DNA of 40,750 nucleotides from Eubacteriaceae bacterium (GTDB lineage Bacteria > Bacillota > Clostridia > Eubacteriales > Alkalibacteraceae). Shown here one piece after another: positions 18,149 to 26,240 of the stretch. The stretch spans positions 1 through 40,750 of the forward strand of contig JAAXUP010000011.1 in the NCBI GenBank assembly GCA_013335935.1, given 5' to 3'. Position 1 is the stretch's first letter. Each line of letters begins with the position of its first letter. The translations under genes and the position numbers were made by a program. The notes under the pieces are model-generated. The model was given only the letters and a program-made list of their open reading frames with translations. It did not search any database and was not told where the DNA came from.

Positions 18149-19303
18149 TTATCCTTTATTGAACTCACCCAGGATCAAGGTATACAGCTTTTCACCTTCA
18201 TTTAGCCCGCAGACTTTTTTCAGCACTTGGGATATGCCTTCCTCACTTATCATTTCTGACAGGCGGACTGATTTTTCATCCATTTTATTTTCAAATTTTA
18301 GTGCGGCGGTTATCCCAAGGATCAAGTTTACAGGAATTTCACCATACTCCAGTACCAGTAATGCAGGTGCAATCAGCCTGTCTGCAGGACCCAGCTTCCT
18401 TATGGGGTCTCTGCCGACTCTTGCCACGGGATCCATAAGTACCTCATTGTCGAATCTTTTCAGAATTTTCTCGATATATTTAGTATGTTCAGCAGAATCA
18501 AAACCGTGTTTTCTAACGAGGGCATTCCCAACCTCGGTCATTGCTCCTTTAACGACCTGACGAATTTCATCATCTCCGACGGCCTCGTGAACATAGGTGT
18601 ATCCTTTGCGGTACCCTAAATACGCTGTCATGGCATGGCCTGTATTCAGTGTAAATAGTTTCCTTTCAATATATGCCGGAAGGTCATCTACAAGGTTCAT
18701 CCCCTTGATATCAGGAATTTCACCAATAAATCCATTTCTTTCTGCATTCCATTCATAAAAGGGCTCGACAACAACAGCCAGAATATCCCTGCCTTCTTTT
18801 TTTATTGTCTCTGGAACGATCCTGTCCACTGTAGTATTCGGGAAGCCGAAGTGCTTGACCGTGTACTCTCTTAATGCCTCAGGCATATCCTTTAATATAG
18901 CTTCCTTTAAAATTCCTGTATTGTTCACTGCATTTTCGCACGCCATGATGTTTACTTTTTTTTCCGACTTCATCTGATACATTTTTTCGATTGCTTTTTT
19001 GATACTCATTGCAATTACTGGCAAAATATTGACACCGACAGCTGTCGTAATGATGTCGGCCTGTATCAACGCAGCAATCAGTTCTTCCTCCGAACTGCTC
19101 AAGATTCCTGAAATCCCTGCAACCCTGATCTCCTCATTGTCTTTTCCTGCAATCAGAACGGTGTAGCTTTTTTTCTCGTTCATCCGTGTTATGATTTCGC
19201 TGTTGATGTCCGCAAAGGCAACCTCGTATCCTGATTGTGACAGTAGAAGGCCGATAAACCCCCTGCCGATATTTCCTGCTCCAAAATGTATTGCTTTTTT
19301 CAT
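18149..19303 (-). CDS. mtlD: Mannitol-1-phosphate 5-dehydrogenase
   Basis: Oxidises mannitol-1-phosphate from the PTS to fructose-6-phosphate with NAD+. The N-terminal nucleotide-binding motif HFGAGNIGRGFIG is the family hallmark. The long-chain dehydrogenase/reductase C-terminal part follows, with ACENAVNNT, HFGFPNTTVDRIVP, KLFTLNTGHAMTAYLGY and the catalytic-region lysines. The start at 19303 is preferred: GAGGTG lies 5 nt upstream and gives the canonical MKKAIHFGAGN beginning (384 residues). The frame from 19339 would overlap mtlF and add 12 non-conserved residues. It is the last gene of mtlARFD, 10 nt after mtlF. Confidence 0.95.
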   Translation of the reverse strand: MKKAIHFGAGNIGRGFIGLLLSQSGYEVAFADINSEIITRMNEKKSYTVLIAGKDNEEIRVAGISGILSSSEEELIAALIQADIITTAVGVNILPVIAMSIKKAIEKMYQMKSEKKVNIMACENAVNNTGILKEAILKDMPEALREYTVKHFGFPNTTVDRIVPETIKKEGRDILAVVVEPFYEWNAERNGFIGEIPDIKGMNLVDDLPAYIERKLFTLNTGHAMTAYLGYRKGYTYVHEAVGDDEIRQVVKGAMTEVGNALVRKHGFDSAEHTKYIEKILKRFDNEVLMDPVARVGRDPIRKLGPADRLIAPALLVLEYGEIPVNLILGITAALKFENKMDEKSVRLSEMISEEGISQVLKKVCGLNEGEKLYTLILGEFNKG

Positions 19304-19313
19304 TGTTTCACCT

Positions 19314-19751
19314 CTACATGGATTTGGTAAATTTTTCATATATTTCCTGTGCGTCTTTCGCTTTCACCATTTCCTCTACGTTTTTTTCTTCAGAAAACAG
19401 CAGCGCTATATTCGATAAAATATTTAAATGCTCATTATTCTTTCCAGCGATTCCTACCACCATGTAAGCTTTGTTTCCATCTCCGAAATCTACTCCTTCA
19501 GGCACTTGTACTACGACAATCCCTGAATTCAAGATCACATTTCCTTCTCTGGCTTCCGCTATGCCATGAGGGATTGCCAAACCATTTCCCATGTAAGTTG
19601 AAAGGAGTTCTTCTCTTTTCTTCATCAGCTCAATATAGCTTGCATCCACATATCCCGAGTCGATAAGCAACTTGCCCGCAAGTTCAATAGCCTCATTCTT
19701 GTTAATAAGCTTTGCATTCATAATGATGTTTTCTTTTTTTAAAATTTCCAT
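19314..19751 (-). CDS. mtlF: Mannitol PTS EIIA component
   Basis: Accepts phosphate from HPr and passes it to the EIIB domain of MtlA. The phosphorylated histidine lies in GNGLAIPHGI (His62), the mannitol/fructose-type EIIA motif. The C-terminal half keeps VGIAGKNNEHLNILSNIA (about 98-115). Length of 145 residues is normal for a free EIIA. AGGAGG is 8 nt upstream of the ATG. It sits between mtlR and mtlD with small gaps, the usual Firmicutes order mtlA-mtlR-mtlF-mtlD. Confidence 0.94.
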   Translation of the reverse strand: MEILKKENIIMNAKLINKNEAIELAGKLLIDSGYVDASYIELMKKREELLSTYMGNGLAIPHGIAEAREGNVILNSGIVVVQVPEGVDFGDGNKAYMVVGIAGKNNEHLNILSNIALLFSEEKNVEEMVKAKDAQEIYEKFTKSM

Positions 19752-19777
19752 TTCTAAGTCCTCCTTTTACTGAACCC

Positions 19778-21916
19778 TCAGTTTACCTGACAGTTTTTAA
19801 TATAATTTTGAATAAAATTGTTGAAACTAATTTTCAATGCTTCGCATATTTCATCTTTGTCTTGAAATCTTAACATGGGAATAAAATCTTCACTTTCTAC
19901 GAGCATTACGCTTATGCCTGAAAGTATATCTCTGTATTCCCTGGATGCGTTGGACCCTGCAAGCAGAACCAGAACCGTATCGATCGATTCAGATTCACCG
20001 GTCATGTCTTTAAAAACAACATCTCCCTTCGTTCTGAAAACACCTGAGAGAATGTCCTTGATGGTGTCCGTTTTTGCATGGACAAGTGCGATTTTTTTCC
20101 CTGTAATGGCGGTTCCCATAAGATCTTCCCTGTTTTTTAGGTCCTGAAAAAGCTTTTCTGCATTATCTTTATCACCATAGTGAATGTACCTTCCAATGTA
20201 TTTGAGCATCTCATTGCAGCTCTTGATGACCAGTCCTTCCTTCACGAAAAAAGCATCATTGATCATATCTGCCGCTTCGATGTAAGCCTTTAGCTTGTTC
20301 ATATCAAACATCTTCGATGTTTTAGCTTTCACATTTCTTTCTGCAGACTCGACCTCGTATTTATCGAGTTCAATAATGCCGATGGCCTTCTTGATCGACC
20401 TGATGTCATCCTCCAGAAGAAGTGGATTGACGACAATGTACCCAAATTCTCGATCCCCGAGGTTGACAGTAGAAATGATCAGCTCCAGGTCCTTCTCATC
20501 CTCAATGTATCTGTCTATTTCCATGATGGAGACGCTGGCAAGGATATCCAACTCTTCAATTTCTTTGATCAACTTGGATGTCAGGAGCTTGGAAGTACCT
20601 AATCCGCTGGGACAGACCACCAGGGTTTTAACTCTCCTTTTGCCTGACACTTTTTTTCTTTCCAGAAAGGCTCCTATGTGCATCGCTACAAACCCTATCT
20701 CTTCCTCCGGGATAAATGTATCTAATTCTTCTTCGATCACCTGACATATTTTTCTGCTGAGCTCAAATATTTCCTTGTATTCGTTCTTGATTGCTTCAAG
20801 CAAGGGATTTCTTATGGACAAATTAAGTTCAAGTCTTGTGAGGGCAGGTTTTAAATGAATCACCAGCCCCATGAACAAATCTCTGTCTGTGAGAAAATCG
20901 AGACCTGTCTCCTTTTCGGCTTTTTCCAGCATTTCCTTCACGATGCCTGCGACATCATGCTTCAGATAAGTGGAGCTTTCAATTTCAATATTTTCATTAT
21001 TGATTTTTGCACCTCGTAAGTGCATGGTAATATAAGCTACTTCATCGTCCGGTATATCAATATCAAATTCACTCTGCAGTACTTTTCTTGCCTCATCGGC
21101 GACCTCATACTCTTTGGTGCTTTTTATTGGCGTGAGTATCTCTTCAGAAACTTTTATGGTATCACCATTTTTCAACCTGGAAATGGCCAGAATGATATGA
21201 ACCATTAGTCCCAGGTAAGCATCGTCAGTGAATTTCTCCTTCAGCTTTACTTCCATTGACTTGATTACCTGCTCGACCTGCCTGATGGTTGCCTCATCAA
21301 CCAGACCCAATAGCCGGTTTGCAATATCTGTCTGAACCCTGTCTGAAAAGTTTTCCGATATTTTTTTCTTGATCAGTTTACGAATATCTCTGATATCCAG
21401 CCCTCTATAAAACATGCTCATAATGCAGCTTCGGATCTTCTTTTCATCACCTTCAACAAATATTCCAAGGCCTTGTTTCCTTATGAGCATGATTTCATAA
21501 TTTGCCAGCCATTCTTCGACTTTGTCCAGATCGGAAATAATCGTTCCTTCCGTCACATTGAGTTTTTGGGTGAAATAGAAGACTTTCAGCGGCTCATTGC
21601 TCAGAAGCAGTTCTGTGATAAGAATCAGCTGCCTGTCCTCAGCGCTGTACTTTGCCTCTGCTTTATTCATTTGCAATAGCTTATTTATTTTTTCCCTTGC
21701 TTTTTCGTCTCCTATGACTTCATATGCATCAGCAATATGCTCTTTGCCAACAACCGCTTTATCAATCAGCCATTCATTTATCTTTTTCATATCTCGATAA
21801 ATGGTCCTGGTACTGATTTCTAGTTTCTCTGCTATATCGTTCATGGTATACGATTTGTTTTCAAGAATAAATGACAATATCTTGATTTGCCTCGAATTAA
21901 TTTTCAATACCCTCAT
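19778..21916 (-). CDS. mtlR: PRD-containing mannitol operon activator
   Basis: Activates the mannitol operon and is tuned by PTS phosphorylation. Domain order (numbered from the upstream ATG at 21937): an N-terminal helix-turn-helix (about 13-60, with DIAEKLEISTRTIYRDM), a second DNA-binding-type domain (about 95-165), PRD1 with His248 and His306, PRD2 with His361 and His420, a galactitol-type EIIB domain with Cys442 in CPSGLGTS, and a C-terminal EIIA-like domain with a histidine in IALVHAKTD. That is the complete MtlR layout at normal length. The start at 21916 places GGGA 7 nt upstream; the ATG at 21937 has no ribosome site, so 712 residues is preferred but not certain. It is separated from mtlA by a strong hairpin. 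Confidence 0.93.
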   Translation of the reverse strand: MRVLKINSRQIKILSFILENKSYTMNDIAEKLEISTRTIYRDMKKINEWLIDKAVVGKEHIADAYEVIGDEKAREKINKLLQMNKAEAKYSAEDRQLILITELLLSNEPLKVFYFTQKLNVTEGTIISDLDKVEEWLANYEIMLIRKQGLGIFVEGDEKKIRSCIMSMFYRGLDIRDIRKLIKKKISENFSDRVQTDIANRLLGLVDEATIRQVEQVIKSMEVKLKEKFTDDAYLGLMVHIILAISRLKNGDTIKVSEEILTPIKSTKEYEVADEARKVLQSEFDIDIPDDEVAYITMHLRGAKINNENIEIESSTYLKHDVAGIVKEMLEKAEKETGLDFLTDRDLFMGLVIHLKPALTRLELNLSIRNPLLEAIKNEYKEIFELSRKICQVIEEELDTFIPEEEIGFVAMHIGAFLERKKVSGKRRVKTLVVCPSGLGTSKLLTSKLIKEIEELDILASVSIMEIDRYIEDEKDLELIISTVNLGDREFGYIVVNPLLLEDDIRSIKKAIGIIELDKYEVESAERNVKAKTSKMFDMNKLKAYIEAADMINDAFFVKEGLVIKSCNEMLKYIGRYIHYGDKDNAEKLFQDLKNREDLMGTAITGKKIALVHAKTDTIKDILSGVFRTKGDVVFKDMTGESESIDTVLVLLAGSNASREYRDILSGISVMLVESEDFIPMLRFQDKDEICEALKISFNNFIQNYIKNCQVN

Positions 21917-21983
21917 CCCCAGTTCCCGGACATGCATTTCATTGTTTATTTATACCCAAGATCCCTTCACTATTCCCAAGTTT

Positions 21984-22020
21984 AGTAAAATAGCGTGAAT
22001 CGGATTCACGCTATTTTACT
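21984..22020 (-). terminator. Intercistronic hairpin between mtlA and mtlR
   Basis: Two perfectly complementary 18-nt arms (21984-22001 and 22003-22020) form a very stable hairpin, starting 11 nt after the mtlA stop. On the minus strand the end of the stem reads TATTTTACT, with only a poor T-run. It probably acts as partial terminator or mRNA-end protector, lowering mtlR, mtlF and mtlD relative to mtlA. Confidence 0.6.
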
Positions 22021-22031
22021 ATTCTGTCATT

Positions 22032-23435
22032 TTATTTTTTCGAGACTAACCTTTCAGCCAGTTCATCATATCTCGGGCTTCCCAAAAAGTTATCCACCGA
22101 TATATGTTCAGCGTTCGGTGCATTTACCCTGGCTCTGTCTGTAAGTGTTTTTTGTGTGATAACAATATCTGCATCTGCAGGAATTTCATTGATTGCAACA
22201 TTGGTTACATCGATATCAAGTCCTGCGTTTTTGAATTTGTTTTTCAGTATGGAGGCACCCATGGCGCTGGAACCCATTCCTGCATCGCAGGCAAATATGA
22301 CTTTATGGATATCTTTTTTAAGCATTTGCGTTACTTCACTTTTTTTGCCTTTCAGCTCTTCCATTTTTTCTGCAGCTTTTTCAAGATCATCATCAGCTGA
22401 GACCTTGCTTCCTTTCAGAAGAACAAAAGCAATCAGGAAAGACACAACAGTTCCAACTGTAATTCCTGCAAGTGTTCCAAACAGGCCGCCTTTTGGAGAC
22501 ATTGCGATTAGCGCAAATATGCTTCCCGGTGAAGGAGTAGCTACAAGTCCTGTGCCAGTTAGTACAAAAGTAAATACCGCACTCATTCCGCCACCTATTA
22601 CTGCAAGAAGCAGTTTAGGATTCATCATTACATATGGGAAATAGATTTCATGGATACCCCCAAGGAAGTGAATGATAATAGCACCTGGTGCGGACAGCTT
22701 TGCATTTCCCTTTCCTGCAAACCAGTATGCCAGAAGTATTCCAAGGCCAGGGCCTGGATTTGATTCAAGCATAAAGAAGATTGATTTTCCAGTTTCAGCA
22801 GCCTCTCTGATTCCTATCGGCCCAAGGATACCATGGTTAATTGCGTTGTTCAGAAATAAGATCTTTGCTGGTTCAATGAATATGCTTGCCAGCGGAAGCA
22901 AGCCTGCATTTACAATTACCTGTACGCCTGCACCAAGTGCATTACTTAGTGCAAGTACTACAGGTCCAATGACTACCAGACCCAGTAAAGATAAAGCTGC
23001 TGCAATTATTCCTGCGGAAAAATTGTTTATAAGCATTTCGAAGCCTGTCTTTACTTTTCCCTCTATTGCTTGGTCAAATTTCTTGATCAGGTAACCTCCC
23101 AGAGGCCCCATCATCATCGCACCTAAAATCATCGGGATGTCGGTTCCGACGATCACTCCCATTGTTGCTACTGCCCCGACAACCCCACCACGGACGTCAT
23201 GGACCATCTTGCCTCCGGTATATCCGATAAGCAGCGGTATGAGATATACCAGGATTGGACTAACAAGTTTTGCAAACCCTTCATTTGGCGCCCAACCAGT
23301 TGGAATAAAAAATGCTGTTATAATTCCCCATGCTATAAATGCACCAATATTCGGCATAACCATACCGCTAAGAAATCTTCCGAAAGTCTGGACTTTTGTT
23401 GCCAGCCCGGATCTGGATTCTGTAACTGAGTTCAT
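22032..23435 (-). CDS. mtlA: Mannitol PTS permease EIICB
   Basis: Imports and phosphorylates mannitol across the membrane. The N-terminal EIIC domain (about residues 15-340) has many hydrophobic segments, GGxxHDVRGGVVGA-type loops and the substrate motif GGIHEIYFPYV. A charged linker leads to the EIIB domain with the phosphocysteine Cys383 in FACDAGMGSSAMGAS. The EIIA domain of the enterobacterial three-domain form is absent and is supplied by MtlF. At 467 residues it matches Gram-positive MtlA. AAGGAGG lies just upstream of the ATG. It is the first gene of the operon, with candidate promoter and operator in the divergent upstream gap. Confidence 0.95.
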   Translation of the reverse strand: MNSVTESRSGLATKVQTFGRFLSGMVMPNIGAFIAWGIITAFFIPTGWAPNEGFAKLVSPILVYLIPLLIGYTGGKMVHDVRGGVVGAVATMGVIVGTDIPMILGAMMMGPLGGYLIKKFDQAIEGKVKTGFEMLINNFSAGIIAAALSLLGLVVIGPVVLALSNALGAGVQVIVNAGLLPLASIFIEPAKILFLNNAINHGILGPIGIREAAETGKSIFFMLESNPGPGLGILLAYWFAGKGNAKLSAPGAIIIHFLGGIHEIYFPYVMMNPKLLLAVIGGGMSAVFTFVLTGTGLVATPSPGSIFALIAMSPKGGLFGTLAGITVGTVVSFLIAFVLLKGSKVSADDDLEKAAEKMEELKGKKSEVTQMLKKDIHKVIFACDAGMGSSAMGASILKNKFKNAGLDIDVTNVAINEIPADADIVITQKTLTDRARVNAPNAEHISVDNFLGSPRYDELAERLVSKK

Positions 23436-23464
23436 TTTGTTACCTCCTTATTCTTTATGTCTGA

Positions 23465-23470
23465 ATTATA
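23465..23470 (-). promoter_or_regulatory. Candidate mtlA promoter (-10 box)
   Basis: TATAAT on the minus strand, about 30 nt upstream of the mtlA ATG. The hexamer 17 bases upstream reads TGTAAG, a weak -35, which would suit a promoter that needs an activator such as MtlR. Confidence 0.55.
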
Positions 23471-23512
23471 CACCCTGGGTAACATGCCTTACATTGAAAC
23501 ATACTGCAATAA

Positions 23513-23532
23513 TGTCATTCCGGGCTATGACA
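23513..23532. promoter_or_regulatory. Candidate MtlR operator upstream of mtlA
   Basis: A perfect inverted repeat TGTCAT-N8-ATGACA, centred about 64 bases upstream of the likely mtlA transcription start. That is the usual position for an activator site, and the GTCA/TGAC half-sites resemble published MtlR sites in bacilli. Binding is inferred. Confidence 0.45.
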
Positions 23533-23580
23533 CTTTTACAGTAACCTCTATGATTTTATCCATAAAACGCTTCGTTCCCG

Positions 23581-23608
23581 TTTACACCTGGAATATTTTT
23601 GATATAAT
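23581..23608 (+). promoter_or_regulatory. Promoter for the small gene and radC
   Basis: TTTACA (23581-23586), a 16-base spacer and TATAAT (23603-23608) point rightwards, about 30 nt before the ATG at 23638. Confidence 0.7.
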
Positions 23609-23637
23609 AGAACTATCACTTGCTCGAGGAGGTCAAA

Positions 23638-23889
23638 ATGTTCGATAAAATAATCAGTCTTGTAAGCGGCAAATACGACGCCTATACTATAGAGGAAACC
23701 GGCAATAAAGTTATTTACACCCTGGTGAGTAATGACCGAAGCGATTTTGAATGCATTAAAACTAAACTCAGGGATGTCGTTGGCACTACGGTCTACACCG
23801 ACGAGAATGAAATCTACAATATTGAGACCTCCGATGATCTTGGGTTCAACAGAATCGTTTTCGTTAAAAAAATAAGCAGTAATCGATAA
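23638..23889 (+). CDS. Unknown 83-residue protein
   Basis: Not recognised. It is a small acidic-to-neutral soluble protein with alternating charged and hydrophobic residues, suggesting a compact alpha/beta fold. There is no signal peptide, membrane segment, cysteine pair or HTH. The start at 23638 has GAGGAGG 5 nt upstream; the in-frame TTG at 23620 lies upstream of that site and is rejected. A well-formed promoter precedes it. RadC follows on the same strand after 69 nt with no terminator between, so the two are probably co-transcribed. That association is the only hint of function. Confidence 0.7.
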   Translation: MFDKIISLVSGKYDAYTIEETGNKVIYTLVSNDRSDFECIKTKLRDVVGTTVYTDENEIYNIETSDDLGFNRIVFVKKISSNR

Positions 23890-23958
23890 CCCAATTTATG
23901 ATATGATTATTTTAGGTTATTATTTTTAATATCTTCCTATATGAACAGGAGACAATTT

Positions 23959-24636
23959 ATGAGCGATAAATTGCATTCAGGACATCGAAAAAGAGTGAAA
24001 GACCGATTTATCTTGGAAGGCCTGGATGCCTTCGAAGATCATCAGGTATTGGAGTTGCTGCTGTTTTATTCCATCCCCATGAAGGATACCAATGAAATTG
24101 CTCACAGGATGCTTAGAGAATTTGGTTCTCTGTCGACTTTATTTGAGGCTTCGGTTGAAGATATCTGTAAAAGATGCCATGTTACTGAAAACACCGCCGT
24201 TCTTGTATCAATGATTCCATCATTGACCAGGAAGTATTCAAAAGGAAAATGGGGAGAAAAGCCTCATCTCAATAGCTCTTCTAAAGCTGGCGAATATGCC
24301 GTTACTCTTTTTTCCGGACGGATCTATGAGGCTTTCTATGTAATTTGCCTCGATTCCCAGAACCGGGTAAATCATGCCGCACTGGTACATGAAGGAACCA
24401 TCAATGAAGCGCCTGTATATCCCCGTTTGATCGTTGAAACTGCTTTAAGGCATCAGGCAAACAGTATAATCCTATCCCACAACCACCCTGGGGGCAGTCT
24501 TAAACCATCTGGTGCAGATCTTGAGGTTACAAAGAGAATCTCTGCCGCAGCAGAAGCTATTTCCATTAAGGTTGTGGACCATATCATCGTCGCCGGCGAG
24601 AGCTATTACAGCTTTGCAGAAAATGCAAGGATGTAA
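23959..24636 (+). CDS. radC: RadC family JAB-domain protein
   Basis: Metal-dependent JAMM/JAB-fold protein historically linked to DNA repair, with unproven activity. The metal motif SHNHPGGSLKPSGAD (HxHPxGxxxPSxxD form) is intact near residue 174. The N-terminal part, with HRKRVKDRF and a helix-hairpin-helix-like region, is typical of RadC. The start at 23959 is chosen because AGGAG lies 7 nt upstream; the frame from 23941 begins inside that leader. This gives 226 codons including the stop, normal for the family. It probably shares a transcript with the small gene upstream. Confidence 0.92.
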   Translation: MSDKLHSGHRKRVKDRFILEGLDAFEDHQVLELLLFYSIPMKDTNEIAHRMLREFGSLSTLFEASVEDICKRCHVTENTAVLVSMIPSLTRKYSKGKWGEKPHLNSSSKAGEYAVTLFSGRIYEAFYVICLDSQNRVNHAALVHEGTINEAPVYPRLIVETALRHQANSIILSHNHPGGSLKPSGADLEVTKRISAAAEAISIKVVDHIIVAGESYYSFAENARM

Positions 24637-24655
24637 GATCAAACTTTCCCAGCAC

Positions 24656-24684
24656 AAAAAAAAAGACCAACACGAATGCCAGTC
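24656..24684 (-). terminator. Terminator of the TetR pair
   Basis: On the minus strand an 8-bp stem with a TTCG tetraloop (plus 24665-24684) is followed by nine T. Three of the pairs are G-U wobbles that become mismatches on the other strand, so it works only leftwards. The TetR stop codon is 7 nt upstream. Confidence 0.75.
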
Positions 24685-24691
24685 AGTATGA

Positions 24692-25357
24692 TCATGTGAT
24701 CGTTACAACAAAATAGTCTTTTACTTCTATATGTATTTTGTCAAATATTTCATAGGCTTCTTTCATAATCTCATCGATTCTGGCATCACTGACGCCCATG
24801 GACTGATACATATTCTTTGTTTGGAATTCAAATATCTCTTTTCTGCTTAAGTTGATGTAGCCTTCAAGATACTTTCTTGAAACTCCCATGGAAATGGATG
24901 AGTTGGCTATCTGTATCAACTTCAGCTTCTCCTCACTGATATTTAAGTGATACCGGTCAAGGTGCAACTTGTAAAAATATCTGAAAATTTTAATATCAAA
25001 CTCGATTCCTTCCTTGCATATTTCATAATAGAATCGCCTGATCCCCTCGTCACTATCCACGAGATAAGAAAAAATCAATTGCTCAAGAGTAGTTGCCACC
25101 TGAAGTTCATATACTCCATAATTATCCAGCAGATATCTTTCAACACCGCCTTTTATGTCTACAAAAATATTCCCATAAATTAGCTGAGCAAGCTTTCTCT
25201 TTGTTTTGAAGTAGTAATTGATAAGCCCTGGATTGCTTTCAGCCTTCTCACAGATATCATTATAGGTCGTTCCTACATATCCTTTTTTATAAAACAATTC
25301 ACTGCACGCTTTTACGATTTTGTTTCTCGATTTTTCACTTGTCTTATATACAGCCAT
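24692..25357 (-). CDS. TetR-family transcriptional regulator
   Basis: Ligand-responsive repressor of unknown effector. The N-terminal HTH is clear (RNKIVKACSELFYKKGY, then TYNDICEKAESNPGLINYYF at about 31-50). The remaining 170 residues are helical and not conserved enough to name a ligand. It shares a distinctive style (LFYxxGY, then GLIxYYF) with the two other TetR proteins in this island, suggesting paralogy. AAGGA lies 9 nt upstream of the ATG. It follows the other TetR gene by 41 nt on the same strand, so they probably form one transcript. The target may be the URO-D gene or the symporter cassettes. Confidence 0.88.
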   Translation of the reverse strand: MAVYKTSEKSRNKIVKACSELFYKKGYVGTTYNDICEKAESNPGLINYYFKTKRKLAQLIYGNIFVDIKGGVERYLLDNYGVYELQVATTLEQLIFSYLVDSDEGIRRFYYEICKEGIEFDIKIFRYFYKLHLDRYHLNISEEKLKLIQIANSSISMGVSRKYLEGYINLSRKEIFEFQTKNMYQSMGVSDARIDEIMKEAYEIFDKIHIEVKDYFVVTIT

Positions 25358-25398
25358 TCCATCACTTCCTTCTTTACTGTAATCTGTCTTCCTGATGT

Positions 25399-26064
25399 TT
25401 ATGCAATACTGAAGTTCTTGCCCACTCGGATATTAATTTTTTCAGACAGTTTCCTTGATTCCTCAATAACCTGTTTGATCAGCGCTTTATCAAAATCCAG
25501 TATTTTCAGAAGCATTTCGACCTCTTTCTCCGATGCATACTCATTGGTACAATCAATAAGACCCATATCATGAACGATCATGATACTGCTGATGATCCCG
25601 GTGATGCTAAAGTGAGCCAGTCTTTTATCGGCTTCGCTTAAATCAAGCTGATATTCTTCCTTGATGATATCCACCAATTCAAAACCAATGTGTTTTTCTC
25701 CCAGGACCAGAACATTTTCTTTCGCCAGCTCGACCATAAATCTTCGGTAATTTGCATTGTTTTTTCTAAAAAGGGCGAACTGTCTGAACTGAAGGGCGAT
25801 TAAAACCAAGGTATCAACAGAATTATCCAGCATTTTTATTCTTTTGGAGATTTCCTTAAGTATTTTTCTTGTCAGTTCGTTGGAAATCTCCACTGCCAAA
25901 CCTTCTTTACTTCCGAAATGATAAGAAATCAACGCACGATTTACGCCTGCTGATTCGGATATGTCTTTTATGGAAGTATTGAAGTATCCCTTTTCATAAA
26001 AGAGCGTTTTAGCGCTTCGCAGAAGCTTCTGTTTTGTATCATCACTTTTTTTATAAGTTGCCAT
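25399..26064 (-). CDS. TetR-family transcriptional regulator
   Basis: First gene of a two-regulator transcript. The N-terminal HTH runs over about residues 10-55 (KQKLLRSAKTLFYEKGYFNTS, then DISESAGVNRALISYHFGSK at about 34-53). The C-terminal ligand/dimer domain is all-helical. An extended -10 promoter lies upstream (26137-26145) and a long hairpin separates it from the URO-D gene. It is not part of that gene's transcript. Effector and target are unknown; the location suggests control of the adjacent catabolic genes or of itself. Confidence 0.88.
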   Translation of the reverse strand: MATYKKSDDTKQKLLRSAKTLFYEKGYFNTSIKDISESAGVNRALISYHFGSKEGLAVEISNELTRKILKEISKRIKMLDNSVDTLVLIALQFRQFALFRKNNANYRRFMVELAKENVLVLGEKHIGFELVDIIKEEYQLDLSEADKRLAHFSITGIISSIMIVHDMGLIDCTNEYASEKEVEMLLKILDFDKALIKQVIEESRKLSEKINIRVGKNFSIA

Positions 26065-26136
26065 ATTATTCCCTCAAAATACTTTTCTTCTTGAATTACG
26101 CAATTTCTTTAGCTCATTAATTTTACCTATTTTATC

Positions 26137-26145
26137 ATTATAACA
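26137..26145 (-). promoter_or_regulatory. Extended -10 promoter of the TetR pair
   Basis: TGTTATAAT on the minus strand (TGn plus TATAAT), about 75 nt before the ATG. No clear -35 at 17 bases. An 8-bp palindrome TTGTACAA lies just upstream (near 26160) and could be an operator. Confidence 0.5.
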
Positions 26146-26190
26146 CATCTTTTTGCTCCGTTGTACAATTGCCTTTAGAGTTGTATATAA

Positions 26191-26231
26191 ATTAATAATC
26201 AGGATCTCCCACAGAGATCCTGATTATTAAT
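26191..26231 (-). terminator. Strong hairpin after the URO-D-family gene
   Basis: Perfect 18-bp arms (26191-26208 and 26214-26231) with loop CCACA. On the minus strand it lies 9 nt after the stop codon at 26241 and ends in AATTTATA. On the plus strand the T-run is better (TTTTTT), so it can stop transcription from both sides. Confidence 0.8.
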
Positions 26232-26240
26232 TTTTTAAAA

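Noticed and set aside
23573-23586. cre site in the mtlA upstream region
   Set aside because: Two mismatches at defined consensus positions, and it overlaps the -35 box of the opposite gene.
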